Source of the DNA: Propionibacteriaceae bacterium UBA6122 | GTDB lineage: Bacteria > Actinomycetota > Actinomycetes > Propionibacteriales > Propionibacteriaceae | Reading direction: 5' to 3' | Length of the DNA stretch: 42,842 bases | Assembly: GCA_002428365.1 (NCBI GenBank) | Contig: DIVW01000018.1 | Span: 43,698 to 86,539 of the forward strand | Shown here: one piece after another, positions 31,963 to 40,043 of the stretch | Numbering within the stretch: position 1 is the stretch's first letter | Layout: every line of letters starts with the position of its first letter | Notes under the pieces: generated by a model | Seen by the model: only the letters and a program-made list of their open reading frames with translations | What the model was told of the DNA's origin: nothing | The model's database searches: none | Position numbers and translations under genes: made by a program

Positions 31963-33360
31963 TTACAGGTCGGCCGGGGAGCTCAGGGTGCCGCGAATGG
32001 CGGTGGCCGCTGCCACCAGCGGAGACACCAGGTGGGTACGTCCGCCCTTGCCCTGGCGACCTTCGAAGTTCCGGTTCGAGGTGGAAGCGCTGCGCTCCCC
32101 TGGCGCCAACTGGTCGGGGTTCATGCCCAGGCACATCGAGCAGCCAGCAGCGCGCCACTCGGCACCAAAGTCGATAAAGACCTTGTCCAGACCCTCTTCC
32201 ACAGCCTGCACACCAACCCGCGCCGAACCGGGAACCACCAGCATGCGCACGCCTTCGGCGATCTTGGCACCCTTGAGCACGTCGGCGGCAGCACGAAGAT
32301 CTTCAATGCGCCCGTTGGTGCACGAGCCCAGGAAGACGGTGTCGACCTTGATTTCGCGCATCGGGGTGCCAGCGGTCAGCCCCATGTATTCCAGGGCACG
32401 CTCGGCGGCAGCCTGCTCGACCGGGTCAGCAAAACCAGCCGGCGTTGGCACCACCGCATTCAGCGGGACGCCCTGGCCGGGGTTAGTGCCCCAGGTGACG
32501 AACGGGGTCAGTTGGGTGGCATCGATAGTCACCTCGGCGTCAAAGACCGCATCCGGGTCGGTAAACAGCGTCTGCCAGTGCGCCACGGCGGCGTCCCATT
32601 CGTCGCCAACAGGCGCGTGTGGACGGCCCTTGAGGTAGGCGAAAGTGGTCTCGTCCGGCGCCATCATGCCGGCCTTGGCACCCCACTCGATGCTCATATT
32701 GCAGATGGTCATCCGACCCTCCATCGACATGGCCTCGATGGTGCTGCCGCGATATTCAACGATGTAGCCCTGCCCGCCGCCGGTGCCGACCTTCGCGATC
32801 AGCGCCAACACCACATCCTTGGCGGTGACCCCAGTGGGCAACTCGCCGTTGATGTTGACCGCCATCGTCTTTGGACGAGCCTGCGGCAGCGTCTGAGTGG
32901 CCATCACGTGCTCGACCTCGGAGGTGCCGATGCCGAAGGCCAGCGCCCCGAAGGCGCCATGAGTGGCCGTGTGCGAATCGCCACAGACCACGGTCAGACC
33001 GGGTTGGGTCAACCCCAGCTGCGGACCGATGATGTGCACCACGCCCTGATCGAGATCGCCAAGGGAATGAATGCGGACGCCGAACTCAGCAGCATTGGCG
33101 CGAAGGGTGTCGACCTGTAGCTTGGAAACTGGATCAGCGATCGGCGCGGTGATGTTCAGCGTCGGGGTGTTGTGATCCTCGGTGGCCATGGTCAGGTCGG
33201 TCCGCCGCAGCGGGCGTCCGGCTAGCCGCAAGCCGTCGAATGCCTGCGGGCTGGTGACCTCATGAACCAGGTGCAGATCGATGTAAAGCAGATCGGGTTC
33301 CCCCGTCGCTGTACGGACGACGTGCTGCTCCCATACCTTGTCACTCAGGGTTTTTCCCAT
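31963..33360 (-). CDS. leuC: 3-isopropylmalate dehydratase large subunit
   Basis: Large, [4Fe-4S]-bearing subunit of isopropylmalate isomerase (second step of leucine synthesis). The 465-residue form starting 'MGKTLSDKVWEQHVV' has the cluster cysteines in 'FLGSCTNGRIEDLRAA' and Cys407/Cys410 in 'GCSMCLGMNPDQL', plus 'VCGDSHTATHGAFGALAFG'. The ATG (33358-33360) follows GGAGGT; a start at 33381 lacks support. It is divergent from the NdgR-type regulator across 87 bp, a conserved actinobacterial arrangement. Confidence 0.97.
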   Translation of the reverse strand: MGKTLSDKVWEQHVVRTATGEPDLLYIDLHLVHEVTSPQAFDGLRLAGRPLRRTDLTMATEDHNTPTLNITAPIADPVSKLQVDTLRANAAEFGVRIHSLGDLDQGVVHIIGPQLGLTQPGLTVVCGDSHTATHGAFGALAFGIGTSEVEHVMATQTLPQARPKTMAVNINGELPTGVTAKDVVLALIAKVGTGGGQGYIVEYRGSTIEAMSMEGRMTICNMSIEWGAKAGMMAPDETTFAYLKGRPHAPVGDEWDAAVAHWQTLFTDPDAVFDAEVTIDATQLTPFVTWGTNPGQGVPLNAVVPTPAGFADPVEQAAAERALEYMGLTAGTPMREIKVDTVFLGSCTNGRIEDLRAAADVLKGAKIAEGVRMLVVPGSARVGVQAVEEGLDKVFIDFGAEWRAAGCSMCLGMNPDQLAPGERSASTSNRNFEGRQGKGGRTHLVSPLVAAATAIRGTLSSPADL

Positions 33361-33447
33361 CGGACCTCCATCGCTCCTCACGGTGCTCCTGCAATTTCTC
33401 CGAGTCTATAGCTTGCATATCATGATCCGAGACGGCAGTCTTAGCTT
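33361..33447. promoter_or_regulatory. Divergent control region between leuC and ndgR
   Basis: An A/T-rich island at about 33408-33427 stands out in GC-rich surroundings. It contains TATAGA on the minus strand (candidate leuC -10), TATCAT at 33417-33422 on the plus strand (candidate regulator -10) and the palindrome ATCATGAT. The regulator probably binds here. A TAGCTT also lies immediately before its ATG, but too close to serve it as a -10. Confidence 0.5.
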
Positions 33448-34173
33448 ATGGACAGTTCAAGCGGCGTTGGCGTTCTCGACAAGGCAGCTCTTGTGCTTAC
33501 AGCACTCGAACAAGGCCCCACCACCCTTGCTGGTTTGGTAACCGCCACCGGCTTGGCCCGTCCGACCGCCCACCGCCTCGCGGTGGCCCTCGAACACCAC
33601 CGGCTGGTTAGCCGCGATCTGCAGGGGCGTTTCGTCCTCGGGCCGCGCCTGACTGAACTGGCCTCGGCTGCTGGCGAAGACCGCCTGCTCGCCACCGCTG
33701 GACCGGTGTTGGCCCGGCTTCGTGACATCACCGGAGAATCGGCTCAGCTCTTCCGCAGGCAAGGCGATATGCGGGTCTGCGCCGCAGCTGCGGAGCGTCC
33801 GGTCGGTCTGCGCGACACCATCCCAGTTGGCACCCAGCTCACCATGAGCGCCGGCTCGGCTGCTCAGGTGCTGTTGGCCTGGGAGGACCCCGATCGCATT
33901 CAGCGCGGCCTACAAAGCTCTTCGTTCTCGGCGGTGGCCCTGGCCACCGTCCGTCGGCGCGGCTGGGCGCAGTCGGTCGCCGAGCGCGAACCAGGGGTCG
34001 CTTCGGTTTCGGCCCCGGTGCGCTCCCCCAGTGGCAAGGTGATCGCCGCCGTCAGCGTCTCCGGACCAATAGAGCGCCTCTCGCGCCAGCCTGGACGGCT
34101 GCACGCCCCGGCGGTAATCGCTGCCGCCGAGCGCCTCAGCGAAGTGTTGCGCCGCAATGGCGGCGAGGCCTGA
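33448..34173 (+). CDS. ndgR: IclR-family regulator, NdgR/LtbR type
   Basis: A 241-residue IclR regulator. The N-terminal winged helix ('SGVGVLDKAALVLTALEQGP' then 'ARPTAHRLAVALEHHRLV') and the C-terminal effector domain ('IPVGTQLTMSAGSAAQVLLA', 'VSAPVRSPSGKVIAAVSVSG') match the NdgR/LtbR group. In Streptomyces and Corynebacterium this protein controls leucine and other amino-acid genes, especially divergent leuCD. The same divergent layout is seen here. ATG at 33448; the conserved start region supports it. Confidence 0.93.
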   Translation: MDSSSGVGVLDKAALVLTALEQGPTTLAGLVTATGLARPTAHRLAVALEHHRLVSRDLQGRFVLGPRLTELASAAGEDRLLATAGPVLARLRDITGESAQLFRRQGDMRVCAAAAERPVGLRDTIPVGTQLTMSAGSAAQVLLAWEDPDRIQRGLQSSSFSAVALATVRRRGWAQSVAEREPGVASVSAPVRSPSGKVIAAVSVSGPIERLSRQPGRLHAPAVIAAAERLSEVLRRNGGEA

Positions 34174-34181
34174 GTTCAAGT

Positions 34182-34200
34182 CCCCTGAGCTTGTCGAAGG
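34182..34200. repeat. REP-like repeat element
   Basis: CCCCTGAGCTTGTCGAAGG lies in the 27-bp gap between convergent ndgR and the DUF2332 gene. The core (CTTCGACAAGCTCAGG on the other strand) is a short sequence I recall as dispersed in many GC-rich bacterial genomes, typically at convergent gene ends. Only this copy is in the window. Confidence 0.45.
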
Positions 34201-35283
34201 TCAACGCAACCAGGTGAGCCAGTAACCATGCGGATGGCCCTTGGCTATGACCTCATCGGTGCGGCGGCCGTCGCGCCAGCTGAAGAGGCGCAACACGCTC
34301 AGATCGGTTCCGGCCACCTCGGTCGGCCAGTCCAGACCAGGGGTCAAGTTTGGCGCCTCGTAACAGATCAGGCTCAGTTCACGGTGGCGACCTAGCGCGT
34401 CCATCGCCTTCATGAAGCGGAGCTGCCCCACCTCGCCGAGGTAGTTCAGCACCCACGAGGTGGTCACCACCGGATGCCCAGGGCCGAGTTCGGCCACCGC
34501 GGCGTCCAGATCGTCAATCGCATCGCCAGCCAACAGCCGCGCCTTGTGCTTGGCTGCCTCGGCCAGCGCTAACCGCAACCGTTCGAAGCGATCAGGCTGA
34601 TCGGGCCAAACGCAGGCCTCCAGCCAACGCACCTGTTCGGGGTCGCTGACGTCAACCGGGTTGAGGTCCAGGCCCAGCCGGGAGGTGATCACCGGCAGCG
34701 CGGACGGCAACAGCTCGGGACGGGACTCGCCACGGACCCCGCAACGCAACTCGATCTGACCAGCGCCTACTTGATGGCCGTCGTAGTCGTAGCGGAAGCG
34801 GTCGACGAGCAGGTTCAACCCCGCGCTCGCGCCAACGTCCAAGTGGGCCAACGGGCCCACCTCTGCGGCCAGCAGGCTGAGCCCGACCAACAGCAGCGAG
34901 CTCCGGCCAATCTCGTTGGTCTGGGGGGTGCGGGTGCGCACCAACTCGATCAGTTCTGCCCGGCGCCGCGAGCACAGTTCCAGCAGGGCGGGCACTGGAT
35001 CGTCACTGCGCGGGCTGCTGCTCAGGTTGGGATACCAGTCGGCCAGCGGCTCATCGGTGTTGGCCAGCAACACATCATGGATTGCCGCGAACAGGGTCAC
35101 TGGCAGCCGCTTGGTCGGCGGGGCGGCTGCCAAGATGGTCAGCACCTCATCAGCCCCGGCAATGCCTACGGCCAACCGAGCATAAAGCGGAGCCCTGGAG
35201 TCGGTGACCGCAACGAAGTCCAGCAACTGCTGGCGCAGCTCGATCAGCACCGGCGTTGCTGGAGACTCCTCGGTTCGGCGCAT
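34201..35283 (-). CDS. DUF2332 family protein
   Basis: A 360-residue cytoplasmic protein of DUF2332, an uncharacterised family. Seen: 'SRAPLYARLAVGIAGADEVL' near the N-terminus, 'TQTNEIGRSSLLLVGLSLLA'-type text (here 'PQTNEIGRSSLLLVGLSLLA'), 'LDVGASAGLNLLVDRFRYDY' and the C-terminal 'VVTTSWVLNYL'. The 'LDVGASAGLN' segment is similar to a Rossmann-type glycine motif of methyltransferases, so a SAM-binding fold is possible but unproven. The ATG (35281-35283) has no Shine-Dalgarno. Convergent with ndgR. Confidence 0.8.
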   Translation of the reverse strand: MRRTEESPATPVLIELRQQLLDFVAVTDSRAPLYARLAVGIAGADEVLTILAAAPPTKRLPVTLFAAIHDVLLANTDEPLADWYPNLSSSPRSDDPVPALLELCSRRRAELIELVRTRTPQTNEIGRSSLLLVGLSLLAAEVGPLAHLDVGASAGLNLLVDRFRYDYDGHQVGAGQIELRCGVRGESRPELLPSALPVITSRLGLDLNPVDVSDPEQVRWLEACVWPDQPDRFERLRLALAEAAKHKARLLAGDAIDDLDAAVAELGPGHPVVTTSWVLNYLGEVGQLRFMKAMDALGRHRELSLICYEAPNLTPGLDWPTEVAGTDLSVLRLFSWRDGRRTDEVIAKGHPHGYWLTWLR

Positions 35284-35446
35284 CAGGCAATCATGCCTGG
35301 CTGGTGGTGGGCTGGCCCGAGCAGCTCGGTAGTTGTCGTCCCTGAACTACCCGTCGCTGAGCGGCGGCGAGCGCCCGCTGGTGCGCAGAGCAGCGACCCA
35401 ATGTGCAGTAGCGTTGGGTGAACCCGTTGGTCACTGACGAGGAAGG

Positions 35447-36379
35447 ATGGCGTTGCCGCAGAACATCCCGGTAGCCGTGCTGCTTCAGACTGTCGGCTCC
35501 TTCTTCTTTGCCTATGCGGCCTACCTGCAAGACCGGGTGGTCGTGGCCGAAATCTCGGAGAGTCCCAACAAGCAAAAACTCAACTGGACCGCGCTGTGGG
35601 AGAGCATCAAGACCCCGCGCTGGCAGCTCGGTCTGTTGCTGATGGGCGCCTCCCTGGTCTGCCAGGTACTCGCCCTCAGCTTTGCGCCCGTCTCCATCGT
35701 GCAGCCAGTTGGGGTGCTGGCCTTCCCGTGGTCGATGATCATCCAATCCCGCAAGCACCGTCAGCCGATCCCGCCAGCTGCCCGGCTGGCCGTGGTGGCA
35801 ACCGTGCTTGCGATCGGCGGGTTCATTGTCGTCGGTGGCGTCAATGCCGCTCCGGAAGCCGCGCTGAGTCAACAAGGGGTGATCGTCGGTGCGCTGGTGG
35901 TCTACGCCGTCGCTGCGGGGCTCGGTTTCCTGGGTTCGCGCGGCGCGCCCCAGTGGCGCAGCCTGTTCTGGGCCTCTGGCGGTGCGGTGTTCTACGGTCT
36001 GGAGGCGTCCCTGGTCAAGTCGCTGATGGAGTTCGCCAAGCAGTCCGACTGGATGCACGCCCCGGCCTTCTGGCTCGCGCTCATCGCGCTGATAATCGGC
36101 AGTGCCACCGCCGGTTGGATGGTCCAGCACGGCTACGCCACCGGGCCAGCGGAGTTGGTAGTGGCCTCGATGACCATCACCTCACCGCTGGTTGCAGTCA
36201 TCTGGGGTATCGCGGTCCTGGGCGAGGGCGCCCATTTGGACCCGATCTCAGCCACGTTGATGATCATGCTGGGCGCGGCCGCGATAGCTGGTGTCATCCG
36301 CCTCACCACTGTGCACCCGCACTTCGATGAAGACATCGTCGTCGCGCAGGACGCGGGCCCCACCAAACAGTCGACCTAG
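35447..36379 (+). CDS. DMT/NIPA-like membrane transporter
   Basis: A 310-residue polytopic membrane protein with about nine helices, of the drug/metabolite transporter clan. 'LLQTVGSFFFAYAAYLQDRV', 'SFAPVSIVQPVGVLAFPWSM' and 'GPAELVVASMTITSPLVAVI' followed by 'GIAVLGEGAHL' are the two EamA-like halves. The 'SIVQPVG' and 'SPLVAVIWG' signatures resemble the NIPA-like (magnesium transporter) group, but the substrate is not established. ATG 35447 follows GGAAGG. It converges on the glycosyltransferase gene with 6 bp between stops. Confidence 0.82.
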   Translation: MALPQNIPVAVLLQTVGSFFFAYAAYLQDRVVVAEISESPNKQKLNWTALWESIKTPRWQLGLLLMGASLVCQVLALSFAPVSIVQPVGVLAFPWSMIIQSRKHRQPIPPAARLAVVATVLAIGGFIVVGGVNAAPEAALSQQGVIVGALVVYAVAAGLGFLGSRGAPQWRSLFWASGGAVFYGLEASLVKSLMEFAKQSDWMHAPAFWLALIALIIGSATAGWMVQHGYATGPAELVVASMTITSPLVAVIWGIAVLGEGAHLDPISATLMIMLGAAAIAGVIRLTTVHPHFDEDIVVAQDAGPTKQST

Positions 36380-36389
36380 CCTCGGCTAG
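36376..36389. terminator. 14-bp palindrome holding both convergent stop codons
   Basis: CTAGC-ctcg-GCTAG plus one flanking pair. The TAG stop of the rightward transporter (36377-36379) lies in one arm and the TAG of the leftward glycosyltransferase (36386-36388) in the other. The stem is short for a terminator, so termination is only possible. Confidence 0.45.
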
Positions 36390-37423
36390 CTGAACCGGTA
36401 GAGGCGCTGAGCCACCCGGTAGAGGGCCACCGAGATCCGTCGACCTGTCGGGCTGGTGAGGTTTGACCCAAGTACCAACGGATGCTTCCCCAGCCTCTTG
36501 GCCATTTTCTCGTCTTTGGCGTAGAAGTCGGCCCACATCTGCTTGCGCATCTGCAGCGCTTCGGGATCCCCGCGCAACACTGAGAACATCGAGGAGGCGG
36601 CCAGGATGATCGCCAGGAAGCCTTCCATGTAGCGGGCCAGGCGCTTGCTCGGGATCTCGTCGGGCAACAGGTAGGCGTCAATCAATGCCTTGGTAACTCG
36701 CATTTGCTGATCCAGGCGCCCCAACTGCACCGGCTCGTTGACCGATTGGTCATCGCGTCCAATGAAGTAGCGGTACAGGTTCACCGGCAGGTAGTGCAGG
36801 GTCTTCACGAACGGCAGCGGCACGTAAACGAAGATGTTGTCGACGTAGAAGGTGTGCTTGGGCAACTCCAAACCCGAATCCCGCAGCACCTGTGTGCGGA
36901 AGACCGCAGCATGCATCAGGATGTTCTGACCTGGGCCGAAGACCCCGATGTCGTCCCAACCGACGATCTTGTTGGTGGGCAACGCGCCCCGGTAACGAAT
37001 GATCTTCTGCGACCCGGTCTGAATGTGCTCGTACACGTAGTTGCACACCACGAGATCAACCAGGTTGTCCCCGGCAATGAAGCCGCGCAATTTGGCCATC
37101 AGCAGATCGCGGGCGGTGCGATCCAGCCAGTCATCAGAGTCGACGACCTTGAAATAGACCCCGGTCGCTGCCCGCAGTCCAGCCATCACCGCGCCACCGT
37201 GGCCGGCGTTCTCCTGGTGAATGACCTTGATCACGTCCGGGTGCGACTCAGCCCACTCGTCGGCCTTCTCAGCGGTGTCATCCTTGGTTGAGCCGTCGTT
37301 GACGATGATGATCTCAACGTCGCGGCCCCCACCGAGGATCGATTCGATGCAGGCGTCCATGTAGGCGGCGGAGTTGTAGCACGGGATCACGAACGTGATC
37401 GTCTTGATGCGCTTGGTCCTCAC
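36386..37423 (-). CDS. Family 2 glycosyltransferase
   Basis: A 345-residue cytoplasmic GT-A glycosyltransferase. N-terminal 'ITFVIPCYNSAAYMDACIES', 'VNDGSTKDDT' (NDGS 42-45) and the metal motif DSDDW (95-99) define GT2. Text such as 'NAGHGGAVMAGLRAATGVYF' follows the usual order. It starts at a GTG (37421-37423) that overlaps the glf stop by 4 bp (GTGA), so it is co-translated with glf. Function is likely in a galactofuranose- or galactose-containing envelope polymer; it lacks the long C-terminal region of GlfT2. Acceptor unknown. Confidence 0.88.
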   Translation of the reverse strand: MRTKRIKTITFVIPCYNSAAYMDACIESILGGGRDVEIIIVNDGSTKDDTAEKADEWAESHPDVIKVIHQENAGHGGAVMAGLRAATGVYFKVVDSDDWLDRTARDLLMAKLRGFIAGDNLVDLVVCNYVYEHIQTGSQKIIRYRGALPTNKIVGWDDIGVFGPGQNILMHAAVFRTQVLRDSGLELPKHTFYVDNIFVYVPLPFVKTLHYLPVNLYRYFIGRDDQSVNEPVQLGRLDQQMRVTKALIDAYLLPDEIPSKRLARYMEGFLAIILAASSMFSVLRGDPEALQMRKQMWADFYAKDEKMAKRLGKHPLVLGSNLTSPTGRRISVALYRVAQRLYRFS

Positions 37424-38628
37424 TTCGATTCCTCCAGCAGGCGGTCGGCGAGGTCGAGAGCTTTCGCGACGGTCGCATCCATGTTGTAGTAACGGTATTC
37501 GGCCAGGCGCCCCACGGCGTGGAAGGCGGGCAAACTGGCCGCCAGTTCGAGGTAGCCGGCGTGCATTGCCTGCGCCTGATCGTTGACCTCGGGGTAGTAC
37601 GGATCGTCACCGTCCTCTGGGTCGTACTCCTTGCTGAACTCACGCACGATCGTGGTCGTGCCGGGCACGACCTGGCGGGTCAGGTGCTTGAACTCGGTGA
37701 TCCGGGTGTAATCCTCGGAAACCGTGTAGTTGATCGTGCCGCGAGGCTGCCACTGGTCAACGTCATAGGTCTCGAAGACGAAGTCGAGGCTGCGGTAGGG
37801 CAGGCGCCCGAACCGGTAGCCGAACAGTTCGTCCAGAGGGCCGGTGTAAATGATCGTGCCGCCGAACGGCTCGCCATCGATCAATACCGCGCCGTCCTGA
37901 GACAGGTCCAACACCGACTTGGCGTCCACCCCGGTGCGGACGGTGATGCCAGGGTGATCCAGCAGCCGCTCGAAAGCTGCGGTGTAGCCGTCGGTCGGCA
38001 AGCCTTGATAGGGGTCGGTGAAGTAGCGGCAGTCCTCGGAGATGAAGACCGGCACTCGGGCGGTGACCGATGGGTCGATCTGCTCGGCCGATTTGCCCCA
38101 CTGCTTGGTGGTGTAGTGCAGGAACACGTTGTTCCACACGTAATCAGCGATCTCGTTCAGATCGGCATCGGCCTCGCGCCGAAGCTCGCTGATCGGCACT
38201 TTCGCGCCATCCCCGAACCGGTCGATGAGTTTGGCGATCAGTTCCTCGCCCCGCTCGGCCCCGAACGCGACTCGCAAGGAGACCTTGTTGAACGGGACGG
38301 GCAGGTAGGTGCCGAACACGTCGGCGAGGACCTCATGGCTGTAGCCATTCCAGCTGGTGAAGCGCGACAGGTAGTTGAACACCCGCTCGTCGGCGGTGTG
38401 GAAAATGTGCGGCCCAAACTCGTGGATCAGCACGCCGTTGTCAGCCAACCGGTCGTAGGCGTTGCCGCCCACCTGGTCTCGGCGTTCAAGTACGACCACT
38501 TTGCGGCCGCCGCGCTCGGCGAGTTCGCGTGCGACGGTGGCGCCAGCGAATCCGGCCCCGACCACGATCACGTCGAAGGTTCCCAGCGGTTGATCGGTGT
38601 TGGGTTGGCTATCGGTGTTGGTCATCAC
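37420..38628 (-). CDS. glf: UDP-galactopyranose mutase
   Basis: FAD enzyme that interconverts UDP-galactopyranose and UDP-galactofuranose. The 402-residue protein has the FAD dinucleotide fold 'VVGAGFAGATVARELAERGG' with 'ERRDQVGGNAYD', 'HEFGPHIFHT', and substrate/active-site segments 'YTTKQWG', 'PTDGYTAAFERLL' and 'GRLAEYRYYNMD'. It begins GTG-ATG at 38628/38625; the GTG is better spaced from AGGAG. Downstream GT2 overlaps it. This indicates galactofuranose in the cell envelope, as in galactan or other Galf polymers. Confidence 0.97.
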   Translation of the reverse strand: MMTNTDSQPNTDQPLGTFDVIVVGAGFAGATVARELAERGGRKVVVLERRDQVGGNAYDRLADNGVLIHEFGPHIFHTADERVFNYLSRFTSWNGYSHEVLADVFGTYLPVPFNKVSLRVAFGAERGEELIAKLIDRFGDGAKVPISELRREADADLNEIADYVWNNVFLHYTTKQWGKSAEQIDPSVTARVPVFISEDCRYFTDPYQGLPTDGYTAAFERLLDHPGITVRTGVDAKSVLDLSQDGAVLIDGEPFGGTIIYTGPLDELFGYRFGRLPYRSLDFVFETYDVDQWQPRGTINYTVSEDYTRITEFKHLTRQVVPGTTTIVREFSKEYDPEDGDDPYYPEVNDQAQAMHAGYLELAASLPAFHAVGRLAEYRYYNMDATVAKALDLADRLLEESK

Positions 38629-38933
38629 GACCCGAACTCCTCGGTTGCGGACAAGCAGTGCAAAACAGAATCCCCACCGAGGTTACCGTCATCTGAAACT
38701 GACCGAGCCGTGAGGCACCCGCGTTCCACCGGGCATCCCGCGTAGGGTACTGACGCCCGCGTGACAATATCGCCGACAGCGGTCAAGGAAGAAATCCGCG
38801 CCGCCACTCGGCTCGTCTGCGGGCACCACCGCCAAGACACCGGCTCCGGATGCCAGATTCCTGCTCCTTGGGACAGCGCATCGCCAATGCGTCGTACTCG
38901 ATTCACTTGGAGGAGCATCACGGAAGGAAGTAG
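38629..38933. other. 305-bp divergent intergenic region, glf / aminotransferase
   Basis: No recognised gene. On the plus strand TAGGGT (38743-38748) could be a -10, followed 12 nt later by a GTG (38761). That GTG opens a 58-codon frame ending in an ATGA overlap with the aminotransferase ATG. Its second half has poor third-position GC, so coding is doubtful. GGAAGGAAG just before 38934 is the aminotransferase ribosome site. On the minus strand TAACCT and an AGGAG precede glf. Confidence 0.4.
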
Positions 38934-40040
38934 ATGAAGTCCCAGCCCGCCCCTCAGCCTCGTCCAGCAGTAGCAGCCCTGCCCGCCTATGTTGCCGGGC
39001 GTCGAGCCCAATCCCCCCTCACTGAGCCGCTCGCCGCCAACGAAAGTCACTTCCTGCCGTTGCCCACCGTGCTGTCGGCCATCGCCGGCGCGGCCGTCCG
39101 GGTGAACCGTTACCCCGACATGGCCTCGACGAACCTGCGGGCCCGCTTGGCCACCGAGTTCGAGGTTGACCCCGCCGAAGTGGCTGTTGGCCCCGGCAGT
39201 GTCGGAGTGCTTGCCCAACTGATCTCGGCCCTGTGCGACCCCGAAGATGAGGTGGTCTTCGCCTGGCGGTCCTTTGAGGCCTATCCGATCCTTTGCCAGA
39301 TTGCTGGCGCAAATGCCGTCAAGGTGCCCCTGACCGCGGCCGAACACCACGACTTGCCTGCCATGGCCGCCGCGATCACCGACCGCACTCGCGTCGTGCT
39401 CCTTTGCTCCCCCAACAACCCGACCGGCACCGCGATCAGCACCGCTGAACTGGAGAGCTTCCTGGCCGACGTTCCCCCGCGGGTCCTGGTGGTGCTCGAT
39501 GAGGCCTACCGGGAGTATGCCGCCGATGGCGGTCTGGATTCGATGGCTCTCTACCGCAAATACCCCAATCTCTGTCTGCTGCGCACCTTCTCCAAGGCTT
39601 ACGGCCTGGCCGGATTGCGAGTCGGGTACGCCATCGCCCGCGAGCCGATCGCTGAAGGACTGCGGCGCACCCAGATCCCCTTCTCGGTGAGCGGCGTCGC
39701 CGAGGCAGCCGCGATCGCCTCGTTAGGCGCCACTGCCGAGGTACGCGATCGCGCCGCGATGGTAGTTGCCGAGCGTGAGCGGGTGATCGCTGCCGTCCGC
39801 GAGCACGGCTGGACGGTGCCCGATGGCGCCGCCAACTTCATCTGGCTGCGAACCGATGACGACCAACGCGCCAGGCTGGTTGAAGCCTTTGACACCGCCG
39901 AGATCCTGGTACGCGGCTACCCCGGCGATGGCGTCCGCGTCACCATCGCCGCTCGCGAGGCCAACGATCGGGTGTTGGCCGTGCTGGCTGATCAGGCCCT
40001 GGTAGCGGCCACGGCCGATTCCACCCAGGCTCAGGAGTAG
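38934..40040 (+). CDS. HisC-like PLP aminotransferase
   Basis: A 368-residue class I/II aminotransferase close to histidinol-phosphate/aromatic aminotransferases (HisC/Pat). Seen: 'SPNNPTG' (159-165), 'VVLDEAYREY', the PLP lysine Lys221 in 'TFSKAYGLAGLRVGY' and the substrate/phosphate Arg near the C-terminus in 'VRGYPGDGVRVT'. No other his gene is nearby, so an aromatic-aminotransferase role may fit better than histidine synthesis. ATG 38934 follows GGAAGGAAG. The YitT gene follows after 3 nt. Confidence 0.88.
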   Translation: MKSQPAPQPRPAVAALPAYVAGRRAQSPLTEPLAANESHFLPLPTVLSAIAGAAVRVNRYPDMASTNLRARLATEFEVDPAEVAVGPGSVGVLAQLISALCDPEDEVVFAWRSFEAYPILCQIAGANAVKVPLTAAEHHDLPAMAAAITDRTRVVLLCSPNNPTGTAISTAELESFLADVPPRVLVVLDEAYREYAADGGLDSMALYRKYPNLCLLRTFSKAYGLAGLRVGYAIAREPIAEGLRRTQIPFSVSGVAEAAAIASLGATAEVRDRAAMVVAERERVIAAVREHGWTVPDGAANFIWLRTDDDQRARLVEAFDTAEILVRGYPGDGVRVTIAAREANDRVLAVLADQALVAATADSTQAQE

Positions 40041-40043
40041 CCG

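Noticed and set aside
31879..33120. 413-codon plus-strand frame
   Set aside because: Antisense shadow of leuC, and it also covers the leuD-leuC junction.
37519..38745. 408-codon plus-strand frame
   Set aside because: Antisense shadow of glf.
38743..38769. TTGTCA followed by TACCCT on the minus strand upstream of glf, resembling RecA-NDp
   Set aside because: The gap between the elements is 12 nt rather than 11 and the gtg triplet is absent; glf has no expected damage role.
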